A DNA stretch of 6,665 bases from JBFWQM01 sp050249455 (GTDB taxonomy: Bacteria; Pseudomonadota; Alphaproteobacteria; MPNO01; VGEU01): NCBI GenBank assembly GCA_050249455.1, contig JBFWQM010000267.1, positions 1 through 6,665 on the forward strand, in the 5' to 3' direction. The position numbers and the translations under genes are program-made. Under the pieces are notes generated by a model that saw nothing but the letters and a program-made list of their open reading frames with translations, did not search any database and was not told the DNA's origin. Numbering within the stretch: position 1 is the first letter of the stretch; every line of letters starts with the position of its first letter. Below, piece after piece: positions 5,985-6,665 of this stretch.

Positions 5985-6665
5985 ATGGCGGCGACGGCGG
6001 CGGGGCGGTGGCAGTTCTGGATCGATCGGGGCGGCACGTTCACCGACATCGTGGCGAAACGCCCGGACGGCAGCCTGACCACCCATAAGCTCCTGTCGGA
6101 GAACCCGGAACGCTACCGCGACGCGGCGTTGCAGGGCATCCGCGACCTCCTGGGCGTCGCCGCCGGCCAGCCGATCCCGACCGAGGCGGTCGAGGCGGTA
6201 AAGATGGGCACCACGGTGGCCACCAACGCGCTGCTGGAGCGCAAGGGCGAGCGCACGGTGCTGGTCATCACCGAGGGCTTCGCCGACGCGCTGCGCATCG
6301 GCTACCAGAACCGGCCCAACATCTTCGCCCGCCGCATCGTGCTGCCCGAGCTGCTCTACGAGCGCGTCGTCGAGGTGCCGGAACGCTACACCGCCGAGGG
6401 CGAGGAGCAGGTGCCGGTGGACCTCGCCGCCGCGCGCGCCGGGCTGCACAAGGCCTACGCCGACGGCATCCGCTCGGCGGCGATCGTGTTCATGCACGGC
6501 TACCGCTATACCGACCACGAGAAGGCGGTGGCGCAGGTGGCGCGCGAGATCGGCTTCACCCAGGTCTCGGTCTCGCACGAGGTCAGCCCGCTGATGAAGC
6601 TGGTCGGCCGCGGCGACACCACGGTGGTCGATGCCTACGTCTCCCCCATCCTGCGGCGCTATGTC
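5985..6665 (+). CDS. 5-oxoprolinase/hydantoinase A family protein, N-terminal part
   Basis: The first 227 residues of an open frame that runs off the window end. The N-terminus FWIDRGGTFTDIVAKRPDG (11-29) is the phosphate-binding motif of the HyuA/oxoprolinase ATPase fold. MGTTVATNALLERKGERT (74-91) is the second family signature, and LPELLYERVVEVPERY follows. By family knowledge, these enzymes hydrolyse 5-oxoproline (to glutamate) or hydantoin-like rings using ATP in the cytoplasm. The IDRGG form, rather than the DVGG common in stand-alone HyuA subunits, resembles the large fused 5-oxoprolinases of about 1200-1300 residues, so a fused HyuA-HyuB protein is inferred. The ATG is supported by GGAG 6 nt upstream, and no better in-frame start is seen. 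The gene is separated from the efflux operon by 160 bp of repeat and hairpin, so it is probably an independent unit. Substrate remains open without the rest of the gene. Confidence 0.9.
   Translation, partial: MAATAAGRWQFWIDRGGTFTDIVAKRPDGSLTTHKLLSENPERYRDAALQGIRDLLGVAAGQPIPTEAVEAVKMGTTVATNALLERKGERTVLVITEGFADALRIGYQNRPNIFARRIVLPELLYERVVEVPERYTAEGEEQVPVDLAAARAGLHKAYADGIRSAAIVFMHGYRYTDHEKAVAQVAREIGFTQVSVSHEVSPLMKLVGRGDTTVVDAYVSPILRRYV

Overview
This is a very GC-rich window (roughly 70% by eye) with the codon usage and gene types of a Proteobacterium, most likely an alphaproteobacterium. That placement rests on the style of the proteins, such as the DjlA-like N-terminus and the AcrA/AcrB-type pump, and is not proven by any marker gene. 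A run of exactly 100 N at 3940-4039 shows the sequence is a scaffold with an unclosed gap, probably from a draft or metagenome assembly.

Layout. Positions 1-42 hold no gene I can see. A GC-rich palindromic repeat (43-140) follows, placed just beyond the 3' end of a minus-strand DjlA-like co-chaperone gene (157-888, TerB plus J domain). A 112-bp divergent intergenic region (889-1000) with two short palindromes separates it from a plus-strand zinc-independent NAD(P)H:quinone oxidoreductase-type gene (1001-1990). After 85 bp come two overlapping genes: a periplasmic adaptor (2076-3182) and an RND efflux permease (3179-5824). Together they form a two-gene drug or solvent efflux operon without its own outer-membrane channel or regulator. 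The permease is interrupted by the N gap. Alignment to E. coli AcrB from memory suggests the gap really hides about 0.5 kb, including TM2-TM4 and the Asp-Asp proton-relay pair. The intergenic region 5825-5984 holds a second, shorter copy of the GC-rich repeat and a small hairpin. The window ends inside a 5-oxoprolinase/hydantoinase-A-type gene (5985 to beyond 6665).

How the genes work together. Only the adaptor and permease are clearly a functional unit: the adaptor links the inner-membrane proton/drug antiporter to a TolC-type channel encoded elsewhere. The quinone oxidoreductase is on the same strand and could be co-transcribed, but the spacing and a possible promoter leave this open. The DjlA-like gene and the oxoprolinase look like unrelated housekeeping neighbours.

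I found no evidence for an undescribed multi-gene system. The most notable items are the palindromic, G-quadruplex-capable repeats bracketing the four complete genes, the mis-sized gap in the permease, and the small palindromes at the divergent promoter and at the oxidoreductase start codon.
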